A DNA stretch of 64,000 nucleotides from Petaurus breviceps papuanus. Lineage: Eukaryota; Chordata; Mammalia; Diprotodontia; Petauridae. The stretch spans positions 12,005,890 through 12,069,889 of the forward strand of contig JAMXIF010000058.1 of NCBI GenBank assembly GCA_028583685.1, given 5' to 3'. Position 1 is the stretch's first letter; each line of letters opens with the position of its first letter. A model generated the notes under the pieces. It was not told where the DNA came from, did no database searches, and saw nothing but the letters and a program-made list of their open reading frames with translations. Shown piece by piece: positions 49,301-57,925 of the stretch. A program made the translations under genes and the position numbers.

Positions 49301-50180
49301 TTCCCCCTTTCCCTTTCCCCATTTCTTCTTTCTCTCTCGCCTTCCCTTGCTTTTTTCTTCCTCCCTTCTTCTCTTCCTTCCTTCCACCTTTCCTCCACCT
49401 CCAGACAGTAATCAACACCATGTGTGGCCGAGGTATGCAAGCTCTTGACTACCTGGAGGCTGGTAAAGTCATCTACACCAATGGCTGCATTGACAAGCTA
49501 GTCAACTGGATCCATAGCAACCTCTTCCTCATTGGGGGTGTGGCACTGGGTCTAGCCATCCCTCAGGTAATTCATCCAGCTCAGTTTGTGAATTGGGTTG
49601 GGGATAAAAGAAGCCCTAATACCTCTATCCCAGAGGCTGATAGAAGGTTGTACCCCCGGGGAGCAGCACTAGGATCTGGGTATTGAGAGAACTAGGAAAA
49701 CTTCTTACAAGAGACTGGGGCACTAAGGCAAGGAAGGGTGGTGGCAGAAAGGGAGCAAGCATTTATTTAGTGCCTATGTGTCAGCTACTCTACTATGCTC
49801 TTTTTACAAATATTATCTCATTTGATCCTTACCCTGACAGGTAGGTGTCTTTATCACCATTTTACTCTTGGGGAAACTGAGGCCAGTTTCTTGCCCAGTG
49901 TCACACAGCTAGTAGTTTCTGAGGCCACATTTGAGCTCGGATTTTCCTGTCTCCAAGCCCTCTATCCCAACTGCCAGCTGCTCCTGGCAGGGCAGGTAGC
50001 CCGGGACTCAGTGGTAGAGATGGGGAGAAAGGGACAGGGGAAGGAATATTATTAAATACAAATATTTGCCTCCCTCAGCTGGTGGGCATCCTGCTATCTC
50101 AGATCCTTATCAATCAGATCAAAGATCAGGTCAAGTTACAACTCTACAATCGACAGCACCGAGCTGACCCATGGTACTGA
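34294..50180 (+). CDS. TSPAN33: Tetraspanin-33, complete coding region in 8 exons
   Basis: Spliced, the eight exons give 284 residues that follow mammalian TSPAN33 (283 in human) from MARR to ADPWY. The family is TspanC8: membrane scaffolds that bind the protease ADAM10, help it leave the ER and steer its substrate choice. Visible parts: TM1 about residues 24-50, TM2 about 62-87, TM3 about 97-120, large outer loop about 121-236, TM4 about 237-262, short tail. The loop has the CCG motif (C157-C158-G159) and eight cysteines (157, 158, 174, 184, 190, 191, 204, 225), which defines TspanC8. N173-C-T175 is an N-glycosylation sequon. All seven introns are GT-AG and the frame holds throughout, so the gene looks intact. 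The start has a good context (gccATGg) and the expected N-terminus. The identification is from recall of the human protein, not from a search. Confidence 0.97.
37390..37710 (+). repeat. L2 3' end in TSPAN33 intron 1
   Basis: GCATGAAGCCTTTCCTAATC through ACATAATAGATGCTTAATA follow L2 order. MIR-type pieces lie nearby at about 36960-37110 (sense). Confidence 0.6.
38191..38375. mobile_element. Old hAT-type (MER-like) element
   Basis: Ends CAAGGATTCTTAACC and AAGTTAACCTCTG are diverged inverted repeats of CAGGGGTTCTTAACC. The AATAATGTTTTTAAAAG and AAATAAAATACATAG interior matches a widespread mammalian DNA transposon. The flanks sit in an antisense MIR (about 38380-38520). Confidence 0.6.
40296..40422 (+). 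mobile_element. TSPAN33: tRNA-derived marsupial SINE, intron 1
   Basis: This plus-strand SINE has flanks AAGTAAATCCTTT (40283-40295) and AAGTAAATCATTT (40423-40435). It lies inside an older MIR-type sequence. Confidence 0.8.
40661..40780 (-). mobile_element. tRNA-derived marsupial SINE, shortened
   Basis: This antisense copy ends GGCCACCTAGCTGCCCC. The tail part is reduced. Confidence 0.7.
41285..41480 (-). repeat. L1 3' UTR fragment
   Basis: TTTTTAGTTTTCAACATTCA, then TTGAATTACAAATTTTCTCC, is the same antisense L1 3' UTR start seen near 3440-3680. Confidence 0.6.
41775..42090 (+). repeat. L1 3' end fragment, sense
   Basis: ATGGACTCAGGGTACAGATT, then TTTTTTGGAATGTGTTC and an AAAATGACATTTT end match 20950-21290 in order. 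Confidence 0.55.
42090..44080. other. TSPAN33: Rest of intron 1 with MIR remnants and one SINE
   Basis: Antisense MIR pieces lie at about 42090-42270 and 43860-44080. 42.3-43.6 kb appears unique. A type B SINE with a perfect 12-bp target duplication lies at 43668-43854. Confidence 0.55.
43668..43854 (+). mobile_element. Second-monomer SINE (type B), full length
   Basis: TGGCCAGGTGGCTCAGCCAG through CCCCGATTGCTT and an A/T-rich tail. A perfect target duplication AAGTTTATGAAG (43656-43667 and 43855-43866) suggests a young insertion. It shows that the second monomer also moves alone. Confidence 0.88.
44203..44260 (+). CDS. TSPAN33: TSPAN33 coding exon 2
   Basis: This 58-bp exon follows a pyrimidine-rich acceptor ending AG at 44202 and encodes VISMVLVAVGVYARLMKHA plus the first base of a Glu codon. 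It completes TM1. A GTGAGT donor starts at 44261. The preceding intron is 9.8 kb, the longest in the gene. Confidence 0.95.
44857..44984 (+). CDS. TSPAN33: TSPAN33 coding exon 3
   Basis: This 128-bp exon completes the split Glu codon and encodes AAMACLAVDPAILL through SLRENICLLQT. It carries the small outer loop and TM2, with the FCGCIGSLREN turn typical of tetraspanins. A GTAAGT donor starts at 44985. Confidence 0.96.
45430..45504 (+). CDS. TSPAN33: TSPAN33 coding exon 4
   Basis: This exon encodes 25 residues, FSLCLTIVFLLQLAAGVLGF onward to DK, which is TM3 and its outer boundary. The acceptor is CACAG at 45425-45429 and the GTAGGG donor begins at 45505. Both ends lie on codon boundaries. 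Confidence 0.95.
45557..45867 (+). mobile_element. TSPAN33: Dimeric SINE, second copy, TSPAN33 intron 4
   Basis: It has the same order of two unlike monomers as 8765-9071 (first 45557-45702, second 45703-45867 with A-tail). Flanks AAAAAGAGACAGG (45544-45556) and AAAAAGAGAGACAGG (to 45877) act as one target duplication for the pair. Confidence 0.85.
47265..47545 (-). repeat. Antisense MIR/CORE-SINE with ATT microsatellite
   Basis: An ATT repeat at about 47264-47283 is followed by an antisense MIR-type element (TATTAAGCACCTACTATGTG, then GTCACATAGCTAGTGTCAG) in intron 4. Confidence 0.65.
47686..47781 (+). CDS. TSPAN33: TSPAN33 coding exon 5
   Basis: This exon encodes 32 residues, ARGKVSEIINNAIVHYRDDL onward to FGQKE, the first helices of the large outer loop. 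The sequence is almost that of human; the last residue is E where I recall K. The acceptor is GGCAG at 47681-47685 and the donor is GTATGG at 47782. Confidence 0.95.
48217..48377 (+). mobile_element. TSPAN33: tRNA-derived marsupial SINE, TSPAN33 intron 5
   Basis: This plus-strand SINE has flanks AGAATGTAATAGAG (48203-48216) and AGAATATAATAGAG (48378-48391). It lies 300 bp before exon 6. Confidence 0.85.
48678..48806 (+). CDS. TSPAN33: TSPAN33 coding exon 6
   Basis: This exon encodes 43 residues beginning FHCCGG, with the CCG motif, an NCT sequon and six of the eight loop cysteines. Its end (HKSSQ) differs from the recalled human LPTPDQ, the one clearly variable patch in the protein. The acceptor TTTGCAG ends at 48677 and the GTGAGC donor begins at 48807. 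Confidence 0.95.
49243..49404 (+). repeat. TSPAN33: Long polypyrimidine tract before exon 7
   Basis: About 150 bases of nearly pure C/T run into the CCAG acceptor at 49404. It supplies the pyrimidine tract for exon 7 and looks like an expanded microsatellite. Confidence 0.8.
49405..49566 (+). CDS. TSPAN33: TSPAN33 coding exon 7
   Basis: This exon encodes 54 residues, TVINTMCGRGMQALDYLEAG onward to GLAIPQ. It carries loop cysteines 204 and 225, the end of the loop and most of TM4. It is preceded by about 150 bp of nearly pure pyrimidine. The GTAATT donor begins at 49567 and is weaker than the other donors. Confidence 0.95.
49745..49990 (-). repeat. TSPAN33: Antisense MIR/CORE-SINE, intron 7
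   Basis: AAGCATTTATTTAGTGCCTA through TTGGGGAAACTGAGGCCAG and TGTCACACAGCTAGTAGTTT follow antisense MIR order. Confidence 0.65.
50079..50180 (+). CDS. TSPAN33: TSPAN33 coding exon 8 with stop
   Basis: This exon encodes the last 33 residues, LVGILLSQILINQIKDQVKL onward to RADPWY, then TGA at 50178-50180. It finishes TM4 and gives a short cytoplasmic tail. The acceptor is CTCAG at 50074-50078. Confidence 0.95.
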   Translation: MVGILLSQILINQIKDQVKLQLYNRQHRADPWY

Positions 50181-51060
50181 ACACCCATCCATTCCCCCGC
50201 CAGGATGAAAGGTGGGCATCATCTGCTGCCAGCACTGGGCACAGCTCTGGGCAAAGAACAGATATGGATTCCCCTCGCCCAGTGACAGAGCAAGCTCCAG
50301 ACAGGCAGACAAAGGCAAGGCATGCAGCTGGTCTTCATCACAGAAGGACGATCCTCTCTCACCCTGGGCAGTGCCACAGTTTTCTGAGAGAGGTTTTTTG
50401 GTTTTGTTTTGTTTTTATTTGTTGGGTCTGTTGGGGGTTTTTTAAAGTTGAATTGAAATGAAAATGTTTTAGGGGATGCCAGTGCAGTGTTGCAATGGGA
50501 CTAGCTTCCTTCTCATGCAGGCATCACAGTAACCAGCCCAGCCTTTTCTGTCCCAGGACACTCAAATTAGTGCCAACTAGATTTGGGCCCTGGAGGGAGA
50601 AGTACATCAGTAGCCCCTGCCCTGGGTCCAGCTGGTATAGTATCAGCCCCAGAAGCTTGACTCTGAGGTAGGGGGAGGGTAGTGATGGTAAGAGTCAAAT
50701 GGGGACAGTTATGTATGTGTTGGGTAGGACTGTGGAAAGGGCTACATCTGCCAATTCCCTATTCTGTGTTCCCCTTTAGACAACCAGAGCCAACTCCATC
50801 CTGACCCCTCCTTCATTTCCATGGAAATATGGTAACAAGGGGGCAGGGAGAAAGCTGCGGCAGTCAAATTCATCTTGAAAAAAAAAAAAAAGACTTGAAA
50901 TTATATCTTCTTTGGCTTGTGCCTGGGGACCCTCCCAGCAGCAGCCAAGGAGGTGACAGCCACACGTATGCTTTTCCCCTCCTCTGGTACTTTCCCCCAT
51001 GAACAGGCATTTTCTTGGGAACATGGAGATATTAAAAGCAGTAACCTCCTAGCCTTCCCA
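50181..51060 (+). other. TSPAN33: TSPAN33 3' UTR (end inferred)
   Basis: The sequence after the stop codon is largely unique. An ATTAAA hexamer at 51031-51036 is followed by a GT-rich stretch (TGTGTGTG near 51070), which would give a 3' UTR of about 0.87 kb. A canonical AATAAA occurs further on at 52262-52267, so a longer transcript is possible. The end is inferred from these hexamers only. Confidence 0.5.
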
Positions 51061-52339
51061 CATCTCCCATGTGTGTGTCCCAGAACTCTTTCTACAAGAT
51101 AAGAAACAGGAATCCAGCAGCATTAGAAAATGAAATGCAGAAAAAAGTATTAATGTGTGCTGAGCTCAGCTCCATGACCATGCAGTCCTGGAAGCTAGGA
51201 GGTGACAGGGTGAGGGCCATGGGCCTTCTGGGTGGGAACCCTTCTCCTTGTGAAGGGTCTGTTTTGCCGGGAGCAAGAGTTCTCTAATGGCCTCAGTACC
51301 CTCTAGCAGTGATCTCTCTCTATCCCCTAGCTCACCAACTGGGTACCCCAATTCTTAGTGATGCCCCGGGGTTTCCTAATTATCTCAAGGGATGTCATAA
51401 ACGTTTGCAAACAAGACTAATTTCAAATCACTTTAATTAGGAAAACATGTCATTCAACAGTTGGGTGGGGCAGGGCAGGTGTCAGGAAGTCCGGCCACTT
51501 CGCTCATTGGTCTAGCCGCTACATGGCAGGGTGGGGAGAAGAATCCCTCCCTTCCCGGACCGGGCCAGGTCTTGCTTTCTCTGCCCTACCTTTCTCGGAA
51601 GGGTTTGGGTGCGGGGACTCTCACAGCCAACTCATTCAGGCTTCATGGCCTTCAGCCCACCTTGCGCCAGTCTAGATGCAGAAAGAGCAACCACGTCCCG
51701 GGCCTGGAACTGGGGCTTGCGCAGGCCTCTAGCGGGGAGGGGTTGGGGATGGCAGGCCTGCCATAGTCTCAGCCTGAATGGAGACTGCTCCCAGCTCCCT
51801 GGGCCTCCCCGGCGGTGCGTGGGCGGGGAGCCTGGAGGGGCGTGGCCACTTCTCCGGCGGATACTTAGCCCGGCAAAGCACAGCTGGGGCTTAGTGGGTG
51901 GTCCCACCCTGCACATCTTCTTGCCCCTCCCCCAGCTCAGAGCAGCTTGTCCTGACCCGGCCTCCAAGCTGGGGGAGTGTGGAGTGTGGAAGGTAGAGGG
52001 GGGCCCTTGGCTGGTGCCCATGCCGTCCTTACGATTCAGCCACAGCCCCCTTCCTCAAGAGTTCTGGTGCTTGAACCCCCTTCCCGGTTTCAGACCTGTC
52101 CAGACTGTGTACAGGATGGTTCAATCACTTTAAAAGTCTTGATACAATTAGATATAAAATATATACCTCTAAGGCAAAAACAGGCGTGGTGAGGACCAGG
52201 GAAGGGTTTGTTTCCTTGTGTAGTGTGGGGTTGTCCACTAGGCAGAGAAGGAAACTCATACAATAAACATTGAATGGGAATGAACATAATTCTTTTTGAA
52301 TCCTTTCTTCCTAAACCTACTCTCCCAAAGCCCCTCCTG
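51061..52339. other. Spacer with GC-rich, CpG-bearing block
   Basis: 51470-52060 is markedly GC-rich with many CpGs, unlike the surrounding DNA, and carries TGGGTGGTC at 51895-51903, a perfect GLI-type 9-mer. Long ORFs on both strands (200 codons plus, 129 minus) have no recognisable family and are expected in GC-rich DNA. AATAAA lies at 52262. It may be a regulatory island; no gene is supported. Confidence 0.4.
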
Positions 52340-52493
52340 ATTTTTTTTTTAAGCAATTGTTAAGCAACTTGCTCAAGGTTACAGGGCCAGTTATTTCTGG
52401 GTGTGGTGCTAAGTATCAGAGCCCGGATTCGATCCCAGGTCATCCCGACTCTGGGGCCCGTGCTCTTACTGAGCCACCTGGCTGCCCCCCCCC
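52340..52493 (-). mobile_element. Second-monomer SINE (type B), antisense
   Basis: AAGCAATTGTTAAGCAACTT through GAGCCACCTGGCTGCCCC is the complement of the type B SINE. I could not see a clean target duplication beside the C-run. Confidence 0.75.
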
Positions 52494-53243
52494 CATTCTT
52501 GAAGGGTACCACACCTTCCAGGCCACTGGGGCACCTGGCCTATAGTTCATCGGGGCCTCCGGCCTCAGCCCACCCCTGATTTAGTCTCTAGTGGGGAAGA
52601 AAAAGAGAAACAAAAAGAACAAGTAAGGGCCTTTCATTCGAGGGAGTAGGCTGGGAAAAATATTTCCCTCAGGGAAAGCTCAGTGGGGCTGGGGGACATA
52701 AATTTTGTGCTTTTGCTGCTTCCCACATTAGCAAACTCTTGCTGGAGCCATTTGGGAGAGAGGGGGGTACGTATCTATCTTACTCTTGGGGCTGACTTGG
52801 GTGGGAGGATTCACTGGTTCTTCTAACCCAGAGGAAACCTAATCAACAAAGTGGGACAGTTGAAAAGGGCCCTGCAGCCCTGAATTCCAGTCTGGGTCCT
52901 TGCCACTTCTTGGCATCCTCATTCACTGTGGGGGAGGGGGAAACCTCTTCACCCCAATTTCAAAGTGGGGGATCCTGGGGTGGAAATAAAAGATGAAAGA
53001 TTTTCTGTTCATGTCCTCAGGGCCTTTCACACTCACCTGTTTTGTCCTATTTCCCACACCTATGTCTCATTAATAGCAACTTCAATCCACTGAGTTTGGA
53101 GTGCAGGCTGCAAACCAGTTTCCCTCAGTTCTGCCACTTCAAATCCTTTTCTCTGAAATTAGGGCTGACATACCCTTTGACTGGCAATGAATGGGTCCTT
53201 CAGTTTATATGGTGCTGAAACTCCTCCCAGGAAAATCACAAAT
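52494..53243. other. Gene-free stretch
   Basis: No gene or clear repeat was recognised. The sequence looks unique. Confidence 0.5.
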
Positions 53244-53465
53244 AACCATATATCTGTGGTTCAGTTGGGTCCAACTGATGACCCCCATTTGGGTCATCTT
53301 TCTTGGCAAGGATACTGGAATGGTGTTCTTTCCTTCTCCAGCTCATTTTGCAGATGAGGAAACTGAGGCACACAGGATTAAGTGATTTGGCCAGGGTCAG
53401 ATTTGAATTCAGGAAAATGAGTCTTTGACTCCAGGCCTGGCACTCTATCTACTATTACACTTAAC
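53244..53465 (-). repeat. tRNA-derived SINE, long (type C) form
   Basis: TTTCTTGGCAAGGATACTGG, CTTCTCCAGCTCATTTTGCA and TGACTCCAGGCCTGGCACTC follow the antisense type C order. Confidence 0.7.
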
Positions 53466-53477
53466 ATTCTTCTAGAC

Positions 53478-53672
53478 AAATGGTGGGGAACTTCCAGCCA
53501 CCTGTGACCTTCTAGATCCTTGGGTCTGGCCTTTTGACTGAGTCCAAGTTTTATAGAACAAATCCTTTTATTAAGGAGATTTGTTGTGTGAAGTTTGGAT
53601 TCAGTCAAAGGGCCTCACTTGAGAACCTGGAGGGCTACAGGTGGCTTTGAGGCTACAAGTTCCCCACCCCTG
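53478..53672. mobile_element. Nonautonomous hAT element, palindromic, second copy
   Basis: This is the same family as 32018-32202: ends AAATGGTGGGGAAC and GTTCCCCACCCCTG, with flanks TTCTAGAC and CTCTACAC as a decayed 8-bp duplication. The central foldback arms (53540-53610) pair well. Confidence 0.75.
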
Positions 53673-56020
53673 CTCTACACCCTATCTGTTGAGTTGTATG
53701 AGTATGGGGGGCTGAAAAATCCATCATGTTGAGCCTCTCCAAACTTAACTACACCTATCTTCATGTAGGATGCACAATCCATCAACAAACCAACAAAGCG
53801 TGGAAGGCTTTGCAGCTTGGAGGGACCTGATGGAGCTTGCACTACCCGAGAACCCAAGGTTGTCTCCATTTTAGTAGCTTTCATATTCATTTTCAGGTTT
53901 AGAAACAGACATTCTTCCTCAAGAGAAAATGGTTTGATGATAAGCGAGCTCTAACACAATTTCTATAAGGTTCTAGTTGTTGTAATATAATGTAGGCAGG
54001 AATATAGACTTTGTTGTTGGATTTTTTTTTTCATCTGGAGACCATTAGTCCCTATTTTTTGCTTTCCTCTCCCCCCTCTCTGAAAATGTGGAACATTCTG
54101 ACCTCTCTTCTTCCAGTTCACCTATTTCCCAGCAAGGTCAATGATTGCTGAGCCTTTCTGACCATCTAATGCACTGGTTCTGCTGGACAGATGAATGGGA
54201 ACCTGTGAGAGCTGGCAGAATGCTGGATGGCTTAAGGAGAAGGGGGTCTGTGAGTCTCATTGTAGTAACTTGACTGAGAGGTTAAGGTAGACTCTAACCA
54301 TGGACAGTTTGCAGACTCTAAGTGGCTCACACAGGAAGTCTGAGGAAGCTAGAAAGGACATTTAGTAGTGTTTTCCATTCCCTCCTCCCATATCATGAAT
54401 ACGGTGTTCTGGACACATAGAGGATGCTCAATAAATACTGACTGAGTCACTCCCTCTCTCCTGGGTCTTCTGCCTGACATAATGCACTGTGTGGAGGTAT
54501 TAATAATAGTGGGTATGGGTTTTGAGGGCCTCCTTCACTCTCCTCCTAGCTGAAGATGGAAAACCTGTGCACACTGAAAGGCATTCATTGCTTTATTTCC
54601 TCCCCACCCTTGGGACTAGCCAGGTCAACAGGGACAGGGAGAAATTTCAAAACAAGGAACCCATGGTTTCCTGACACACCAGAAAAGTATGTCTTACTTT
54701 AGCTACTACCATGAGAAGTCTATTCTTTCCAGAAGAGCTATAAACTGAGAGACATTTTGTATTCCAGAAATGATGCTGGGAGTCAACAGATGTTCCATGC
54801 CTAGGTACTAATGCAACTTGCCTGATGGAGCAAGAAAATAAGGGGCAATATATTTGTAACTGTGTCCCAGATCTACTCCGTGACACAAAGAACATAATAT
54901 TGTTTTTAGTCTTCTGGGAAGCTGAAAAATTACTTTCAATCAACATAGAATGCAGCTGCATTTAAGGCACACAAGGCCAACTTTTTCAAGTACAAGGAAT
55001 GTAAAATGCCAATGCTATCTTACCACAGCTGAAGTTCACAACTTCTTACTGGTCCCACTTGGCAACAACTTATTCGCCCTCCCCTCCCCAGGAGGGTGGA
55101 ATTGATCAGAAGGAAGGAGTGCTAAGATGACCACTTTCTGCTTTGAGAATGTTGGTACCAGCTAAAATATAGATGAATAACCTTGACATTTATAGAAATC
55201 TCTGAACAGACAGCTAAAATAGATTGGTTAGGATGGTCCCATCAAGATGCTAACATTAGGAGACAGAGAATGATGGGAAAGATGAGACAGATTCTTTTCT
55301 ATTGGAACTGCAAGGAAGATACAATATCCTGGGTATGACAGATAATTACCCAGAAGTTATGGTAGAGCATTATAGTAGCAATGGGTTAGTCTTCTGGGAA
55401 TCTGAAAAATTACTTTGAGTCAACGTAGAATGCAGCTGCACTTAAAGCACATGAAGCCAACCTCTGCAGGTGTTGAAGCTGGCTACTCAACCATGGGGCA
55501 GCATAAGCGCTTGGTCAGCAAGCTGTAAACCAAGAATAGGAAATATGAGCAGAGGGCAGGTCAAGAACAGGTCAAGAGACCTTCAGGAAACCAGTCCTGA
55601 AAAGGAAGGTTGTAGTTGGTAATAACAACAGACTCATGGTGGAACAGATAAATACATCTTCCATATTATGAGCCAAGCGGAGAGACCAGGAGAGTGTTTG
55701 TTAAATCAGGGGCGAGGCAAAGGAAGCAACAGCCAGGATTTATTCCAAAAGGGCAAGTTATGACAACCAAGCTTTACTATCAAGTGCTGCCTTTTAGCAG
55801 GGTGTACCACAGGTTTTCAGGCAGCCCTGCCCTGGGGCCCACTATGCATCCTGGTCTTAAAGGTAAAAAAAAAATGGCATAGGGGATGCCAATACAGTAC
55901 TGGGACAATAGCTTTATGTGTTTCAGCTCAGGATTTCTCTAGACCTGTCTTGAGAGGCCATGTCACATCTTCAAAGTGGAAGGGGGTTGGGTGGGTAGGG
56001 AGTTTTCTGTTGGATTCATT
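53673..56020. other. Spacer, mostly unique, with a diverged direct repeat
   Basis: No gene is recognised. Positions 54905-54993 and 55388-55473 are two diverged copies of a roughly 90-bp sequence (TAGTCTTCTGGGAA; AGAATGCAGCTGCA). No SINE or LINE is evident in most of this stretch. Confidence 0.5.
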
Positions 56021-57190
56021 CATTCATAGCATCATAGATTTAGAGTTTGAAAGGATCTTAGAGGTCAACAAGTCCAACTTCCTCATTTTAAAGATGAGGA
56101 AACTGAGGCTGAGAGAGGTGATGTGATCTGCCTTGAGACTCACAGTTAGTATTTGAGGCCAGATATGTAATAGTAATGGAATTTAAAGATCCCCCTGTAT
56201 TGGCTTGGTTTTTGGATTGATTGTGTTCAAACCCAGAGCTTGTGAATCCCACTTGTGGCATGGACTTGATGTTAAAAGAGAGGGCTAAACTAGGAGGAGC
56301 TGGTGACGTAAATTTAGAGAGGCACAAGCAAAGAGAGAGGCAGAAGAACTTCTTGGAAGCAGCATCTTGGAGGCAGAGAGAGATGGAGAGGATTGCTGAG
56401 GGCCAGTTTGAATTGCCCAGGACTTTTGAGAGCTGCCACCCAGAGCTGCCAAGGACTGAGGAGACATGGCTGTTATGCTGGTACTTTGTCTGTTTTGATG
56501 TTGTTTTGCCAGATTTGTCCACTGGTGAAAGACAGTGCTGTTGTTGAAGAGGTCAGGAACCTTGCTGTTGGTTCAGAGCTCCTAGGACTGTTCTGCAGAC
56601 AGAGAATGAAAACACTGGCAATGTATCTTGTGGTCTTGCTAAGCTTTGTCTCCCCAGGAAAAAAGACTGCTGAGAACTTTCCTCTGGTCAAGATGAAGAA
56701 AAGACCTCTTTTTGGGTATTAAATGCTGTGCTTAAGCTTGTTATAACTCTGGGGTAGATTCAGTTGTGATCCAAGGGTGGGGAACTTTTGACTTTTTTGT
56801 GCTCTGTGACTGAACAAATGAATGTACTTTACTAATGATTGGAAACTAATCTCCATTTGAGAAGAGGGGCTTTGTGATTGACTAAATGAATGTACTGCCT
56901 AGGGGTGGAGTAGTATTTAGAAGAGGGACTTTGTGATTGATTAAATGAATGTAATGTCCAGGGGTGGAGTAGTACTTGGAGATTATTGAATCATACTTGG
57001 TGAATGCTGTATTTTGAATTATGCTATATTTTGATTTTCTCTGTTCTTAATTTTTCACTGAATAAAATGGAGAGCACCTATGCTGGTATTTGGAACCTTG
57101 GGAAGTTGCCTTTGCTTGGCATTACAAGATCCAAGCCCAGATCTTACTGACTCCATCTAGCATGCTGCCCACTGTTCCACACTGCCTCAT
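56020..57190 (-). repeat. Antisense MIR/CORE-SINE split by an LTR
   Basis: The left part, 56020-56165 (GATGAGGAAACTGAGGCTGA), and the right part, 57127-57190 (AGATCTTACTGACTCCATCT), read as one element once the LTR between them is left out. Confidence 0.65.
56166..57126 (+). mobile_element. Probable solo LTR, family 3
   Basis: This 961-bp element has TGTAAT...ATTACA ends, AATAAA at 57061-57066 close to its right end, and flanks AGATA/AGATC as a short target duplication inside a MIR. It contains a tandem repeat of about 60 bp (about 56860-56980). It is treated as a fossil LTR; the family is not named and no viral interior is beside it. Confidence 0.65.
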
Positions 57191-57299
57191 GCCCAAACTC
57201 TTTGACTTGTTCTTTTTTCCCCTTACATGGTTAAGGCCAAGGGCCTATCTTAGGGCACCTGCTCCAGATATCTCAAAATAATCATTGGATACCCCTCTC

Positions 57300-57925
57300 T
57301 TTTTCATCCTTCACACCTAATTGGCCACCAAGTCCTATTGCTTAATGATGTTTCTCAAATTCATTCATTTTACTCAGTTATCACCTGAAATCTTCACCTG
57401 TTTCCTGACTCACCTCTCTGCTTCCAGTCTCTGCCCTCAAAAATGTCCTGCCTGATTAATATTCTTTTTTTTTCTTGGAGGGGGGAAGGCAGGGCAATCA
57501 GGGTTAAGTGGCTTGCCCAAGGTCACACAACTAGTAAGTGCTAAGAGTCTATGGTCATATTTGAACTCAGGTCCTCCTGACTCCATAGCAAGTGCTCTAT
57601 TCACTTCACCACCTACTCACCCCTGATTAAATATCCTTAAAACATTTTGATCAGTGATTTTTAATCACTTTCCCACTCAAAAATTTTCATGGCTTCCTTG
57701 ATGCATATAGAATTGAACCCACACTTTTCTCTCTGGAAATTAAGGACCTTCAAAACCTACTTCCATCTTACCTATCCTCTTGGTCTTCTGCTACTCCCTG
57801 AAAGCCAGAGATTTTAGGTTTTTCCATTCTATTTATTCACTTACAATAGCTTACCTTTTCCTCTCCACCTATCCAAAGTCTCCCTTTTCAAATCAAGCTA
57901 CACTGATCATTTCCATCTCTGCAGT
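57300..57925 (+). repeat. L2 fragment split by a SINE
   Basis: AATTGGCCACCAAGTCCTAT, then TTCATGGCTTCCTTGATGCA, then ACCTTCAAAACCTACTTCCA keep L2 order around the SINE at 57463-57621. Confidence 0.6.
57463..57621 (-). mobile_element. tRNA-derived marsupial SINE in L2
   Basis: This antisense SINE is flanked by CCTGATTAATAT (57451-57462) and CCTGATTAAATAT (57622-57634). Confidence 0.82.

Noticed and set aside
51632-52021. 129-codon minus-strand ORF with ATG and stop
   Set aside because: It has a real ATG, but no known family, splice context or convincing leader. Random openness in GC-rich DNA is the simpler reading.
51531-52133. 200-codon plus-strand ORF after TSPAN33
   Set aside because: It does not start with ATG, has biased GC-rich composition and no recognisable domain; the opposite strand is equally open. 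Kept only as part of the GC-rich block.
52262-52267. AATAAA as the main TSPAN33 poly(A) signal
   Set aside because: It would give a 3' UTR of about 2.1 kb crossing a GC-rich block; the ATTAAA at 51031 fits a more usual length. It remains possible as a distal site.
56221-56722. Two overlapping plus-strand ORFs of about 108 codons
   Set aside because: They lie inside an LTR-like element, overlap in different frames and show no protein family features.
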